A DNA stretch of 64,000 nucleotides. Source: Rikenellaceae bacterium. GTDB taxonomy: Bacteria; Bacteroidota; Bacteroidia; Bacteroidales; Rikenellaceae. The notes below the pieces were generated by a model. That model did not search any database and was not told the origin of the DNA. It saw only the letters and a list, made by a program, of their open reading frames with translations. The first letter of the stretch is position 1; every line of letters begins with the position of its first letter. Below are positions 17,106 through 25,613 of this stretch, piece by piece. A program made the position numbers and the translations under genes. Location: positions 99,331-163,330 of the forward strand of contig SUZX01000007.1 in assembly GCA_015059735.1 (NCBI GenBank), written 5' to 3'.

Positions 17106-17113
17106 CAAATATA
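17106..17113 (-). promoter_or_regulatory. -7 promoter element of the small gene
   Basis: Perfect TATATTTG on the minus strand, three bases from the ATG at 17102. Confidence 0.65.
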
Positions 17114-17126
17114 AATCTTTTATTTA

Positions 17127-17495
17127 TTAATTACGACCTTTACCGGCAAATTTACCACCTATAATACCACCAAGAGCGTTAAATTGTCGTGAAAACGAGT
17201 AGGAGTCCCCATCCTTATCCATATAAACAAGTCTTGATTCTGTTAACATTGTAACGATATATATGTGACTTGCTCTATCGTCGAAACTCATAGTGAGGGT
17301 AGATCCGCTGTATTTGTATGAGCCATTTTTTACCTCCCACCAGTCTTCTGTGAAACGACCGTTTTCATAGAATGTTAGAGTACACCCACCCTCCGTAAAA
17401 TGCGGAAGAATACCATATTCTCGGGGTATTGCGGCGACAAATTTCGGAAAAAGGTTGCTGAAAATCAATATTGCCCGAATGCTATGTTTCTTCAA
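17127..17495 (-). CDS. hypothetical protein, possibly 5'-truncated
   Basis: Open frame of up to 122 codons with normal composition in its body (LTFYENGRFTEDWWEVKNGSYKYSGSTLTMSF), resembling small exported lipocalin-like beta-barrel proteins that test a sample against a blank state. No ATG begins it: the first usable codon is TTG at 17495 (MKKHSIRAILIF) and the first internal ATG removes half of the protein. The N-terminus is a poor signal peptide. Together with the clpC terminator only 44 bases upstream, this suggests a decayed or truncated gene. No function is assigned. Confidence 0.4.
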   Translation of the reverse strand: MKKHSIRAILIFSNLFPKFVAAIPREYGILPHFTEGGCTLTFYENGRFTEDWWEVKNGSYKYSGSTLTMSFDDRASHIYIVTMLTESRLVYMDKDGDSYSFSRQFNALGGIIGGKFAGKGRN

Positions 17496-17529
17496 CTTGG
17501 GGGAGATCGCGACAAATGGTAGGTGTGCA

Positions 17530-17574
17530 GAAAATAAACGAACCTGTCTAACAAATCAAAGTTAGGCAGGTTCG
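17530..17574 (-). terminator. terminator of clpC
   Basis: A 14-bp stem (CGAACCTGTCTAAC with GTTAGGCAGGTTCG, one G-U pair) and an 8-nt loop. The minus-strand tail is TTTATTTTC. It starts 84 bases after the clpC stop. Confidence 0.75.
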
Positions 17575-17657
17575 GCTTGTTTTTGATAATTCCGAAGAGA
17601 GGTTGCAATATAGTCTTCTTCGGAAATACCATTTCATTTTAGGAATATTGCATCTGT

Positions 17658-20105
17658 TTATGCAACTCGTAACCGCACTCCGTGCATCTTGTCGGCTTCG
17701 ACTACTATCGTGTCGCCGGTTTGCAGTGATCCGGCGATGATCAGTGCTGAAAGTGGCTCCTCGACTTGATCGGCCAATGTGCGTTTGAGTGAACGTACGC
17801 CATAGCGAGTTTCGTATCCCATTGTCGCCAATCGTCGTTTAGCCGAAGAGGTAATCCGCAGTTTGTACCCAAGATGTTCGGTGCGGAGAGCCAATCCGTT
17901 TAGTTCCAACTCCACGATCTGCTCCACATCGTCGATCTCCAATGTGCGGAATACCACAATGTCGTCGATACGATTCAGAAATTCCGGAGCAAAAGTGTGT
18001 TCCAAAGCCTTGCGATATTCGCCTTGCGAGATCTTTCCGATGATTTTCTCTTTTGATGTGGTATTGTATCCTACGTGTGCGGCACGTTGTGCGGCAGTCC
18101 GTGATCCGACATTCGAAGTCATGATCAAAATCGTATTGCGGAAATCGACCTTGCGCCCCGAGCCGTCGGTCAAATGCCCTTCGTCGAATATTTGGAGCAT
18201 AGCATTGAACACTTCCGGATGCGCTTTCTCGATCTCGTCGAACAATACTACGGCATAGGGCTGACGGCGTACCGCCTCGGTGAGTTGGCCTCCTTCGCCA
18301 TAACCGACGTACCCGGGAGGCGATCCGATCAATCGGGCAACGTTATGCTTTTCGGCATATTCACTCATGTCAATGCGGATCAATCCGCGATGTTCATCGA
18401 AAAGCCATTTCGAAATTTCTTTGGCCAACAACGTCTTGCCTACTCCCGTAGGACCTACGAACAAGAAAACTCCGATCGGGCGATGCTCGTCGCGCAGGCC
18501 TGCTCGCGAGCGACGGATTGTCTGCGAAATACGTTCTACGGCCTCTTGTTGGCCGATAACTCGTCCGGCAAGGTGGGTGTCCAACTGCTGCAATCGCTGT
18601 TTCTCGTCACCCGAAATTCGTTCGGCCGGAATACCGGTCATGGAGGTGATTACTTGGCGAATATGCTCTTCGGTGATTGTTGTCGGCTGATTTGCAAGTG
18701 CTTGTTGCCATTCCGTTCGATACTCATTGACTTTTGATCTCAACGCGATTTCACGCAATCGTGCTTCTGTCGCTTTTTCATAGACCAGTGTTGCTATGGC
18801 TTCGCGTCGCTCACGTTGTGCTTCGCTGAGTGTAGCCCTCATGGTGCGTAGCTCTTGGGGTTCACGAGCTGAAAGCAAATGAATGCGAGAACCGGCCTCA
18901 TCTAGCACATCGATTGCCTTGTCCGGAAAATAACGGTCGGTGATGTATCGTCCGGTGAGTGTTACGCAGGCTTGTAGCGCTTCCTCCGAATAACACACCT
19001 TATGATGTTGTTCGTAGTGTGGGGCAATGTTGCGCAAGATGCGTAGAGTCTGTTCGGGAGTTGTCGGCTCAATCATCACACGCTGAAAGCGACGTTCGAG
19101 TGCAGCATCGCGTTCGATATTTTCGCGATACTCGTTGAGAGTTGTAGCCCCAATGGTTTGCAACTCCCCTCGGGCAAGTGCAGGTTTGAGAATATTTGCA
19201 GTGTCAAGGCTGCCTTGTGTAGAGCCAGCGCCGACGATGGTATGAATCTCGTCGATGAAAAGAATGGTGTCATTGGCTTTGCGCAGTTCATCGAGGAGTT
19301 GCTGCATGCGTTCTTCGAACTCTCCTCGGAATTTTGTTCCGGCAACCAGAGATGAGATGTCTAATGAAAATATGCGCTTGTCGGCAAGCGTGTAGGGAAC
19401 ATCTCCTGTCGCAATGCGCAGAGCAAGTCCTTCCACCACAGCACTTTTGCCGACGCCAGCCTCGCCGATCAGCATCGGATTGTTCTTCTTGCGTCGAGAG
19501 AGAATCTGCACCACACGCTCGATCTCTGTTTCGCGGCCTATCACAGGGTCGATCTTTCCTTCGCGGGCTTGTCTGGTGAGGTCTATCCCGAATTTGTCGA
19601 GTTGACGGTTGACCTCGTGCGGTTTGTTCTCAGCATCGAAGTCGAGAGCGTGGATATGGATTTCGGTGCGAAAATCATCCCCTGATGCGAATTTGCGCAA
19701 CTCTTCGGCAAGTATATGATCGGTTATTCCATATCGTTTCAATACACGAGCCGTAGCTGTCGTAGAATCGGCAACAATCGCCTGCAATGCATGAGCAGTG
19801 GATATACTGCGGGTGTCGGAGATGGTTGTGCGTAACTCTTCTGTGAAAGCCTTGTAGAATGTTTCTGGTGTTTGCGAGTTCTGCTCTTTCGGAGAGGCAA
19901 TCTCCTGCTCAATGCGCAGACGTGCTTGGTATAATTCCCAATCTTTCAGTTTCGTAGATATTAATTGATGGGCCAATGATCCCTCTTCGCGGAGAAGTTC
20001 CAACGTTAGAAAATCTTTGAAAGCGTGGGTGATACCTGCTTTTGTGGTGTTGAACGCCGCGCGGGCGATGATACCATCGAGCGTTTTCGAAATTTTCGGT
20101 TGCAT
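17658..20105 (-). CDS. clpC: ClpC/ClpA-type AAA+ unfoldase
   Basis: An 815-residue Hsp100 ATPase that unfolds substrates, probably for ClpP. An N-terminal Clp repeat domain spans about 1-150. The first AAA+ module has GEAGVGKS at 214-221 and FIDEIH near 286. A short middle region around 410-460 rules out the long ClpB coiled coil. The second AAA+ module has GPTGVGKT at 551-558. The loop HVGYNTT lies where ClpA/ClpC carry the IGL/VGF ClpP-docking tripeptide, so VGY may fill that role. The ATG at 20105 (MQPKISKTL) begins the conserved domain. An in-frame ATG 42 codons upstream gives a non-homologous extension. The gene is divergent from the DeoR regulator, and no clpP is in the window. Confidence 0.88.
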   Translation of the reverse strand: MQPKISKTLDGIIARAAFNTTKAGITHAFKDFLTLELLREEGSLAHQLISTKLKDWELYQARLRIEQEIASPKEQNSQTPETFYKAFTEELRTTISDTRSISTAHALQAIVADSTTATARVLKRYGITDHILAEELRKFASGDDFRTEIHIHALDFDAENKPHEVNRQLDKFGIDLTRQAREGKIDPVIGRETEIERVVQILSRRKKNNPMLIGEAGVGKSAVVEGLALRIATGDVPYTLADKRIFSLDISSLVAGTKFRGEFEERMQQLLDELRKANDTILFIDEIHTIVGAGSTQGSLDTANILKPALARGELQTIGATTLNEYRENIERDAALERRFQRVMIEPTTPEQTLRILRNIAPHYEQHHKVCYSEEALQACVTLTGRYITDRYFPDKAIDVLDEAGSRIHLLSAREPQELRTMRATLSEAQRERREAIATLVYEKATEARLREIALRSKVNEYRTEWQQALANQPTTITEEHIRQVITSMTGIPAERISGDEKQRLQQLDTHLAGRVIGQQEAVERISQTIRRSRAGLRDEHRPIGVFLFVGPTGVGKTLLAKEISKWLFDEHRGLIRIDMSEYAEKHNVARLIGSPPGYVGYGEGGQLTEAVRRQPYAVVLFDEIEKAHPEVFNAMLQIFDEGHLTDGSGRKVDFRNTILIMTSNVGSRTAAQRAAHVGYNTTSKEKIIGKISQGEYRKALEHTFAPEFLNRIDDIVVFRTLEIDDVEQIVELELNGLALRTEHLGYKLRITSSAKRRLATMGYETRYGVRSLKRTLADQVEEPLSALIIAGSLQTGDTIVVEADKMHGVRLRVA

Positions 20106-20284
20106 ATATTTATATCCTTTTTTAATCTCGCATTCATAACGAAGACTTTTTATCGGATAGTATGTCGCAGGAGTAGGTCTAAATGACTGAAATTTGAAAC
20201 TGGATAGAATAGAATGAGTTGGATTTATCATTCAAAATCGAAAAATTTTTGTACCTTGCCGTGAAAATTTAAGATAGCAATTTC

Positions 20285-21079
20285 ATGAATAAATTGGACG
20301 AGAATAATCACTTAATATTAACAGAACGCCACGAGCAGATTCTTGCGTTACTGCGTCAACGCGGATCCATGTCGGTCGTGCAATTGTCCGAATATTTTAA
20401 GGTCTCGGAAGTCACTATTCGTAAGGACCTTACAGTCCTTGAACAGCAAAAACGACTTTACAGAACGCACGGCAGTGCGATTTTGATCAGTCCATATATC
20501 GGCAACCGACATGTTAACGAGAAAGAGAAGCGTTGTGTGGCCGAAAAGCAAAGTATTGGAGCTGCTGCTGCAACGTTGATTGCCGAAGATGACTCGGTGA
20601 TTATTGCTTCGGGTACCACCATGACCTTTTTGTCGCGGGAGATACAGCCGAAGGGACGATTGACCGTTATTACCTCCTCGGTGCTTGTAACACAGATTCT
20701 TTCGCAACAGGAGCAGGCTGATGTTATCCAGCTGGGAGGCATTACGCGCCGGACTTCGATGTCGGTGGTCGGACCTTTTGCTGAGCGCATGTTGCATGGG
20801 TTCAATTGCAGCAAACTCTTTATTGGAGTAGATGGTGTTGATCCCGATTTCGGTCTGACTACTACCGATATGATGGAGGCCTCGCTCAATCGAGCAATGA
20901 TCGATGCGGCACAAAAGGTGATCGTATTAGCTGATAGTTCGAAGTTCGGACGTCGAGGATTTAGTAAAATTTGCGGTATTGAAGATGTCGATTTGGTAAT
21001 TACCGATAGTGGGACACCGAAACTATTTCTCGATAAATTGCGCGAACAAGGGATCGAAGTTTGGGTAGTCGAGAAATAG
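20285..21079 (+). CDS. DeoR/GlpR-family transcriptional repressor
   Basis: A 264-residue cytoplasmic repressor. An N-terminal DeoR winged helix-turn-helix (RHEQILALLRQRGSMSVVQL, SEVTIRKDLTVLEQQKRLYRTHGSA) is followed by the C-terminal DeoRC sugar-phosphate sensor domain (VIIASGTTMTFLSREI, FIGVDGVDPDFGLTT, VIVLADSSKFGRRGF). Such proteins control sugar or polyol catabolic genes and are released by a phosphorylated intermediate. No such operon is adjacent, so the target is unknown. A weaker -7 (TACCTTGC, 20252-20259) lies upstream. A shared terminator separates it from the convergent GDPD gene. Confidence 0.9.
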   Translation: MNKLDENNHLILTERHEQILALLRQRGSMSVVQLSEYFKVSEVTIRKDLTVLEQQKRLYRTHGSAILISPYIGNRHVNEKEKRCVAEKQSIGAAAATLIAEDDSVIIASGTTMTFLSREIQPKGRLTVITSSVLVTQILSQQEQADVIQLGGITRRTSMSVVGPFAERMLHGFNCSKLFIGVDGVDPDFGLTTTDMMEASLNRAMIDAAQKVIVLADSSKFGRRGFSKICGIEDVDLVITDSGTPKLFLDKLREQGIEVWVVEK

Positions 21080-21096
21080 TGCCATACGATACATAT

Positions 21097-21132
21097 AAAA
21101 ACGGTCGCCCTTGAAAAAGAGTGACCGTTTTT
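21097..21132. terminator. bidirectional terminator, DeoR gene / GDPD gene
   Basis: A 10-bp stem AAAAACGGTC/GACCGTTTTT around a 16-nt loop, giving T-runs on both strands between two convergent genes. Confidence 0.8.
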
Positions 21133-21150
21133 GTGTGCTGTTATGGAGAA

Positions 21151-21915
21151 CTATTTTTTCAGTAAGGCTTGCAATTGCTCGGGGTGGTCGGTTGTGATAT
21201 AATCCACCCCCATATCGATAAAGTAGCGCATATCCTCCTCTTTGTTTACCGTCCAAACATTCACCTCCAAACCGAGTTTGTGAGCGGCTTTTATCCATTC
21301 GGGGTGCTTGCGTAATACCTTATGCGAGTAGTCGATACCTGTCAAGCCGAGCTTTTTGATGCTTTTGGGAGGTAGATCGCCATTGAGGTAGTGAATACGA
21401 CCGTCGGGTAGCAGTTTGCGAAAAGCCAAACACGCATTGATCGAGAAACAGATAATGTCGGTATTGTTCAACAATTTGTATTTGCGCAGTGCCTTTACGA
21501 TCTTTTCAGCAGCGAGATCTTCGCGTTTGAGGTCGGAGAGTGATTTCATTTCGAGAATCAAACGCGTATTGGGTTTCGAGGCTGCCAATTTCAGATAAGC
21601 ATCGAGTGTCGGGATGTTCTCTCCGTTGGGAAGCACGATCGAGGTGATCAAGTTGGCCTTGTCCTTCTCCATGTTGATCTTTGTACCTTTATACACGCGA
21701 TCATGATTGACTACTAACTTATTATCGCCCGTAAACCATACATCCATCTCCGAGCCGAATACGCCTATGGCATCGGCTTTGGTATAGGATGCGATCGAAT
21801 TTTGAGCCGAGCCGGCTGTTTTCCAATACCCGCGATGGGCAATTACTTTGGGTTGGGCTGCAACAGTTGCAGTAACGACCAACAGAGAGAGGGTTAAAGA
21901 GAGTAACTTTTTCAT
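21151..21915 (-). CDS. exported glycerophosphodiester phosphodiesterase
   Basis: Hydrolyses glycerophosphodiesters to glycerol 3-phosphate and an alcohol. The 254-residue protein has a type I signal peptide (MKKLLSLTLSLLVVTATVAA) and so acts in the periplasm or outside. The GDPD barrel shows the catalytic HRGYWKTAGSAQNS at the mature N-terminus, EMDVWFTGDNKLVVNHD (metal-binding Glu/Asp and second His), RLILEMKS, and a late VNVWTVNKEEDMRYFIDMGVDYITTDHP. It lies 42 bases after the YfcE-like gene on the same strand, so the two are probably co-transcribed and may salvage phospholipid head groups. Confidence 0.9.
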   Translation of the reverse strand: MKKLLSLTLSLLVVTATVAAQPKVIAHRGYWKTAGSAQNSIASYTKADAIGVFGSEMDVWFTGDNKLVVNHDRVYKGTKINMEKDKANLITSIVLPNGENIPTLDAYLKLAASKPNTRLILEMKSLSDLKREDLAAEKIVKALRKYKLLNNTDIICFSINACLAFRKLLPDGRIHYLNGDLPPKSIKKLGLTGIDYSHKVLRKHPEWIKAAHKLGLEVNVWTVNKEEDMRYFIDMGVDYITTDHPEQLQALLKK

Positions 21916-21957
21916 ATCTATTAAGTTTTAAGTAGCTGAAATATTAAATTTTGTGGA

Positions 21958-22449
21958 TCAACGTGGCCATTCTCCGACCTCCATATCACGCATGTCGGCT
22001 CCGTCGATGGTAAAACGGATTGCGGTACGTACTTTGTGAAACCCGAACTGCCCCGCAGCACCCGGATTGACATGCAAAAGATCATAAACCGGATCGTATA
22101 ATACACGGAGGATGTGGGAGTGCCCGGCAATAAAGAGTTTGGGATGCAATGTTTGTATTTTAGCGATGGCTCGCGGATCATAATGGCGCGGATAGCCACC
22201 AATATGGGTCATCAGCACCGGCACATCCTCGCAGCGAAACGATGCAAACGGTGGATATACTCGGCGTGTCATGCCCCCGTCAATATTGCCACAAACAGCT
22301 CGCAGCGGTTTGAAAGTGGCAATCTCATCGGCCAATTCGAGCGAGCCGATATCGCCGGCATGCCAAATTTCATCGACATCGCGCAAAAAATTGCGCAACA
22401 CCTCATCGAAAGTTCCATGTGTATCGGATATGATGCCGATGCGTTTCAT
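21958..22449 (-). CDS. YfcE/MJ0936-type metallophosphoesterase
   Basis: A 163-residue calcineurin-like phosphodiesterase. Metal ligands lie in the motifs GIISDTHG (N-terminus), HAGDIG, CGNIDGG, THIGGYP and FIAGHSH, in the family order. Substrates of this class are poorly defined phosphodiesters. The -7 element TATCTTTG (22455-22462) ends only five bases before the ATG, so the message may have an almost absent leader. It is followed by the GDPD gene. Confidence 0.88.
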   Translation of the reverse strand: MKRIGIISDTHGTFDEVLRNFLRDVDEIWHAGDIGSLELADEIATFKPLRAVCGNIDGGMTRRVYPPFASFRCEDVPVLMTHIGGYPRHYDPRAIAKIQTLHPKLFIAGHSHILRVLYDPVYDLLHVNPGAAGQFGFHKVRTAIRFTIDGADMRDMEVGEWPR

Positions 22450-22454
22450 AAGAA

Positions 22455-22462
22455 CAAAGATA
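22455..22462 (-). promoter_or_regulatory. -7 promoter element of the YfcE-like gene
   Basis: Perfect TATCTTTG on the minus strand, separated from the ATG by TTCTT only. Confidence 0.65.
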
Positions 22463-22495
22463 GTGAAAAAATCGGAAGAAAGGTATTGAGGACAA

Positions 22496-23770
22496 TCAAT
22501 ATTTCCCTTTCCAAAGGGTTTGGATACGTTCGGCGATTTTGGCTTCGGCGGCGTTTTGCAGATCGGGTTCGTAGAATTTTGTACCGGCGAGCGAGTCGGG
22601 CAGAAACTCTAAGTCGGCAAAGTGACCTTCGAAATCGTGGGCGTATTTGTAACCTTTGCTATATCCTGCTTTTTCCATCAACTTGGTTGGAGCATTGCGC
22701 AGATGCAGTGGTACGGGGCGGTTGGTGGTATCGTGCTCGACCATCGCCAAAGCTTTGTTAATCGCCATATAGGCTGAATTGCTTTTAGGCGAAGTCGCTA
22801 AATAGATGGCAGTTTCGGCCAACGGAATACGAGCCTCGGGCATACCGATCTTATGCACCGTATCGAAACAGGCATTGGCCAGCAGCAAGGCATTGGGATT
22901 GGCTAATCCGATATCTTCCGAGGCGAGAATTACCAACCGCCGAGCAATGAAACGTGGTTCTTCGCCACCGGCCAACATGCGTGCGAGGTAATAGATGGCA
23001 GCATTGGGATCGCTCCCGCGCACCGACTTGATAAAAGCCGAAATCACGTCGTAGTGTTGTTCGCCGTTTTTGTCGTAGAGCGCAATATTCTGTTGCAAAC
23101 AATCGGTCACATATTGATCGGTGATTGTCACTTTGCCATCGGTAGCTCCGACCACAATATCAAGGATGTTGAGCAACTTACGGGCGTCGCCTCCCGAAAA
23201 ACGGAAGAGTGCAGCGGTCTGTTGCACTTCGACATCGCGTGTTTTCAACTCCGCATCGGTTTGCAGGGCACGATTGAGCAACGTCTGCAAATCTTTATCC
23301 TCCATAGATTTGAGGATATAAACCTGACAACGGCTCAAAAGCGGGGATATCACCTCGAATGAGGGATTTTCGGTGGTGGCACCGATCAGGGTTACCACAC
23401 CTTGTTCGACGGCTCCGAGCAACGAGTCTTGTTGCGACTTATTGAAGCGGTGGATCTCATCGATGAATAAGAAAGGCGGCTTACGATCAAAGAACTGCTG
23501 TTTGCGGGCACTCTCGATTACCTCGCGTACCTCCTTGACACCCGATGTAACGGCCGAGAGGGTGAAAAACGGACGTTCAAGTTGGGTGGCAACAATTTTT
23601 GCCAACGTGGTTTTTCCGACCCCGGGAGGGCCCCACAGAATGAACGACGGGACATTTCCTGTTTCGAAAAATTTGCGAAACACTCCGCTCGGCCCGACAA
23701 GATGTTCTTGACCGATGTATTCATCGATGGTGCGAGGACGCAGTCGTTCAGCTAATGGGATATTTGGCAT
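22496..23770 (-). CDS. rarA: replication-associated recombination protein RarA (MgsA)
   Basis: A 424-residue clamp-loader-like AAA+ ATPase acting at stalled replication forks. Walker A is GPPGVGKT at 47-54 and Walker B is FLFIDEIHRFNKSQQD. The arginine-finger region is LIGATTENPSFEVISPLLSRC. The C-terminal MgsA domain is visible (RGSDPNAAIYYLARMLAGGEEPRFIARRL, LASEDIGLANPNAL). The length fits the family. A perfect -7 at 23798-23805 lies 27 bases before the ATG. Confidence 0.96.
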   Translation of the reverse strand: MPNIPLAERLRPRTIDEYIGQEHLVGPSGVFRKFFETGNVPSFILWGPPGVGKTTLAKIVATQLERPFFTLSAVTSGVKEVREVIESARKQQFFDRKPPFLFIDEIHRFNKSQQDSLLGAVEQGVVTLIGATTENPSFEVISPLLSRCQVYILKSMEDKDLQTLLNRALQTDAELKTRDVEVQQTAALFRFSGGDARKLLNILDIVVGATDGKVTITDQYVTDCLQQNIALYDKNGEQHYDVISAFIKSVRGSDPNAAIYYLARMLAGGEEPRFIARRLVILASEDIGLANPNALLLANACFDTVHKIGMPEARIPLAETAIYLATSPKSNSAYMAINKALAMVEHDTTNRPVPLHLRNAPTKLMEKAGYSKGYKYAHDFEGHFADLEFLPDSLAGTKFYEPDLQNAAEAKIAERIQTLWKGKY

Positions 23771-23797
23771 GATCGGAGGTTAATTTGGTTTCAGTTC

Positions 23798-23805
23798 CAA
23801 AGATA
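23798..23805 (-). promoter_or_regulatory. -7 promoter element of rarA
   Basis: Perfect TATCTTTG on the minus strand. Confidence 0.7.
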
Positions 23806-23865
23806 CGGATTTTTCGGAATAATCGAAATCGTATGGTAGAGAGTGGAATGAAAGAGCAAAAATAC

Positions 23866-23901
23866 AACGTCTCCTTTCTGCTAACGCAAAAAGGAGACGT
23901 T
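23866..23901 (-). terminator. terminator of the exported TPR gene
   Basis: A perfect 12-bp stem (AACGTCTCCTTT/AAAGGAGACGTT) with a 12-nt loop, 28 bases after the stop at 23930. The minus-strand tail is GTATTTTTG. Confidence 0.75.
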
Positions 23902-23929
23902 AAACCGTTTTTGAACTCTTGTCCGATTA

Positions 23930-24868
23930 TTACTTGTTCAGTTCGGCCAAAGCAGCTTTTGCATTCTCAGCAGCGGGACCGGCTGTTACCTTCTTAAAGT
24001 TGGCAATAGCCTGATCGCGTTTCGAGAGAGCGTTGTAAGCCGAAGCCAATTGATAATAAACCGTGCTCTTATCAGCCTCGTCGGTCTGAGCCTCAGCCGC
24101 AGCAGGAGCCAATTCAATCACTTTGGCATAATCTTTCTTGCCAAGATATGCTTGTACGCGAACTGATAAGAAGAGCGGGCTGTTGGGATTCTTAGCCAAC
24201 TGCTCGTCTGCCAAGGCAATGATACCGTCGTAATCGTTAGCACCCTGCATAGCAGCCACTTTATTGTTGGTATACATGGTCATCATCTCTTTGGCTTTGG
24301 CAGCATCAGCAGCATATTTGGGGTGCTTTTTTGCTGCTACGGCCTCGTAGATAGCCATACCTTTGGCATACTCACCCAACTCGCAATAGCTCATGGCGAG
24401 GTTCAATGCCATGCCCGTATTGTCAGGATCGGCCTCATAACCTTTGGCAAAGATCTGCGATGCAGTAGCGTAATCTTTGTTGTTATAAGCAGAGCCACCC
24501 TGAACCTGATAAACGCGAGCGATCCACATTTTAGCCTTATTCATCTGGGGCATGTCACCATACAACTCAGCCAACTCAGCCGATTTAGTGAAATTTTCAA
24601 GAGCTTTGTCATAGTTCTTGCTCTTCACACCGGCACCACCCAACATAAAGTAGCAGGTAGGCAGGTATTTCTTTGCATTGGTTACCAAACTGGCAGACTC
24701 CTCGCTATTCATGCCGTCGTTGATTACTTTTTCGAATTTAGCGGCTGCTCCGGCAAAATCTTTGGCTTTCATGGCGGCAGCACCTTCGTTGAATGTGGTC
24801 GTGAGATTCTGTGCCGAGAGAGCAACTACTCCCAGCAACGCAATTACCGATACTAATAACTTTTTCAT
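23930..24868 (-). CDS. exported TPR-repeat protein
   Basis: A 312-residue protein with a type I signal peptide (MKKLLVSVIALLGVVALSA) followed by a run of TPR-like helical hairpins across the whole mature chain (for example FNEGAAAMKAKDFAGAAAKF, GGSAYNNKDYATASQIFAKG, YQLASAYNALSKRDQAIANF). It is Ala/Lys-rich, as expected of a soluble periplasmic scaffold. Partners are unknown. It is monocistronic: a perfect -7 (TACATTTG, 24939-24946) precedes it and a strong hairpin follows. Confidence 0.85.
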   Translation of the reverse strand: MKKLLVSVIALLGVVALSAQNLTTTFNEGAAAMKAKDFAGAAAKFEKVINDGMNSEESASLVTNAKKYLPTCYFMLGGAGVKSKNYDKALENFTKSAELAELYGDMPQMNKAKMWIARVYQVQGGSAYNNKDYATASQIFAKGYEADPDNTGMALNLAMSYCELGEYAKGMAIYEAVAAKKHPKYAADAAKAKEMMTMYTNNKVAAMQGANDYDGIIALADEQLAKNPNSPLFLSVRVQAYLGKKDYAKVIELAPAAAEAQTDEADKSTVYYQLASAYNALSKRDQAIANFKKVTAGPAAENAKAALAELNK

Positions 24869-24938
24869 TTTATTCTTATTTATGTTAATTTTTAGTGTTT
24901 TCTTGTTGGGAGTATCCCATTTTCGATACGTATGGGGA

Positions 24939-24946
24939 CAAATGTA
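24939..24946 (-). promoter_or_regulatory. -7 promoter element of the TPR gene
   Basis: Perfect TACATTTG on the minus strand, 70 nt before the ATG. Confidence 0.65.
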
Positions 24947-24973
24947 AGAAAAAAATATTTTTTATCAAAAAAG

Positions 24974-25420
24974 TTACCCGCGTAACGTTGCAAAAAAACT
25001 ATTCATTAATGTTTCACACTTGTCCTGCAATATGCCGCGAACGATCGTGGTTTTGGGGTGAAATACCTGCTCGGAATAACATCGGTAGCCTTTTTTTGTG
25101 TCGTCGGCACCCCAAACCACACGACCTACCTGTGTCCAACCGATTGCTCCGGCGCACATGATGCATGGCTCGACCGTGACATACAACGTGCATTGTTGTA
25201 GGTATTTGCCTCCAAGTGTGGCGGTGGCAGCTGTCAGGGCCTGCATCTCAGCATGGGCTGTGGGATCGGCGAGTGTTTCAACGAGATTGTGGCCTCGGCC
25301 GATGATCTTTCCATCGGCAACAACAACCGCTCCAATGGGCACTTCCTGCTTTTCTAACGCTTGTTGCGCCTCTTTTAGTGCGTGTAGCATGAATTTTTCG
25401 TCGATTTCCCGTTGTTCCAT
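24974..25420 (-). CDS. tadA: tRNA adenosine(34) deaminase / nucleoside deaminase
   Basis: A 148-residue zinc-dependent deaminase of the TadA family, expected to convert A34 of tRNA-Arg(ACG) to inosine. The zinc ligands and catalytic Glu are in HAE (56-58) and PCIMC (85-89). GAVVVADGKIIGRGHN near residue 30 is typical. The N-terminal helix (MEQREIDEKFMLHALKEA) and length match TadA better than guanine deaminase. A -7 element (TATTTTTG, 25444-25451) gives a leader of about 20 nt. Confidence 0.9.
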   Translation of the reverse strand: MEQREIDEKFMLHALKEAQQALEKQEVPIGAVVVADGKIIGRGHNLVETLADPTAHAEMQALTAATATLGGKYLQQCTLYVTVEPCIMCAGAIGWTQVGRVVWGADDTKKGYRCYSEQVFHPKTTIVRGILQDKCETLMNSFFATLRG

Positions 25421-25523
25421 AAAAAATGGCAGATATTTAAGTGCAAAAATAGCGAAAAATCACAAACTGCATCTTCGAAATGAAAAAATCTTGAAATGCG
25501 AGGTGCGAATGATGATTTTTCAC

Positions 25524-25551
25524 TATTTTTGTCATTTGGAAAGTATTTTTG
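25524..25551 (+). promoter_or_regulatory. tandem -7 elements upstream of aspS
   Basis: Two perfect TATTTTTG boxes (25524-25531 and 25544-25551). The second lies 62 bases before the aspS ATG. Confidence 0.55.
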
Positions 25552-25613
25552 TAAATGCGGCTCATGTACGTTACTTAACGGATTGCGTATAACGGCCATT
25601 AAAAACATAATGT

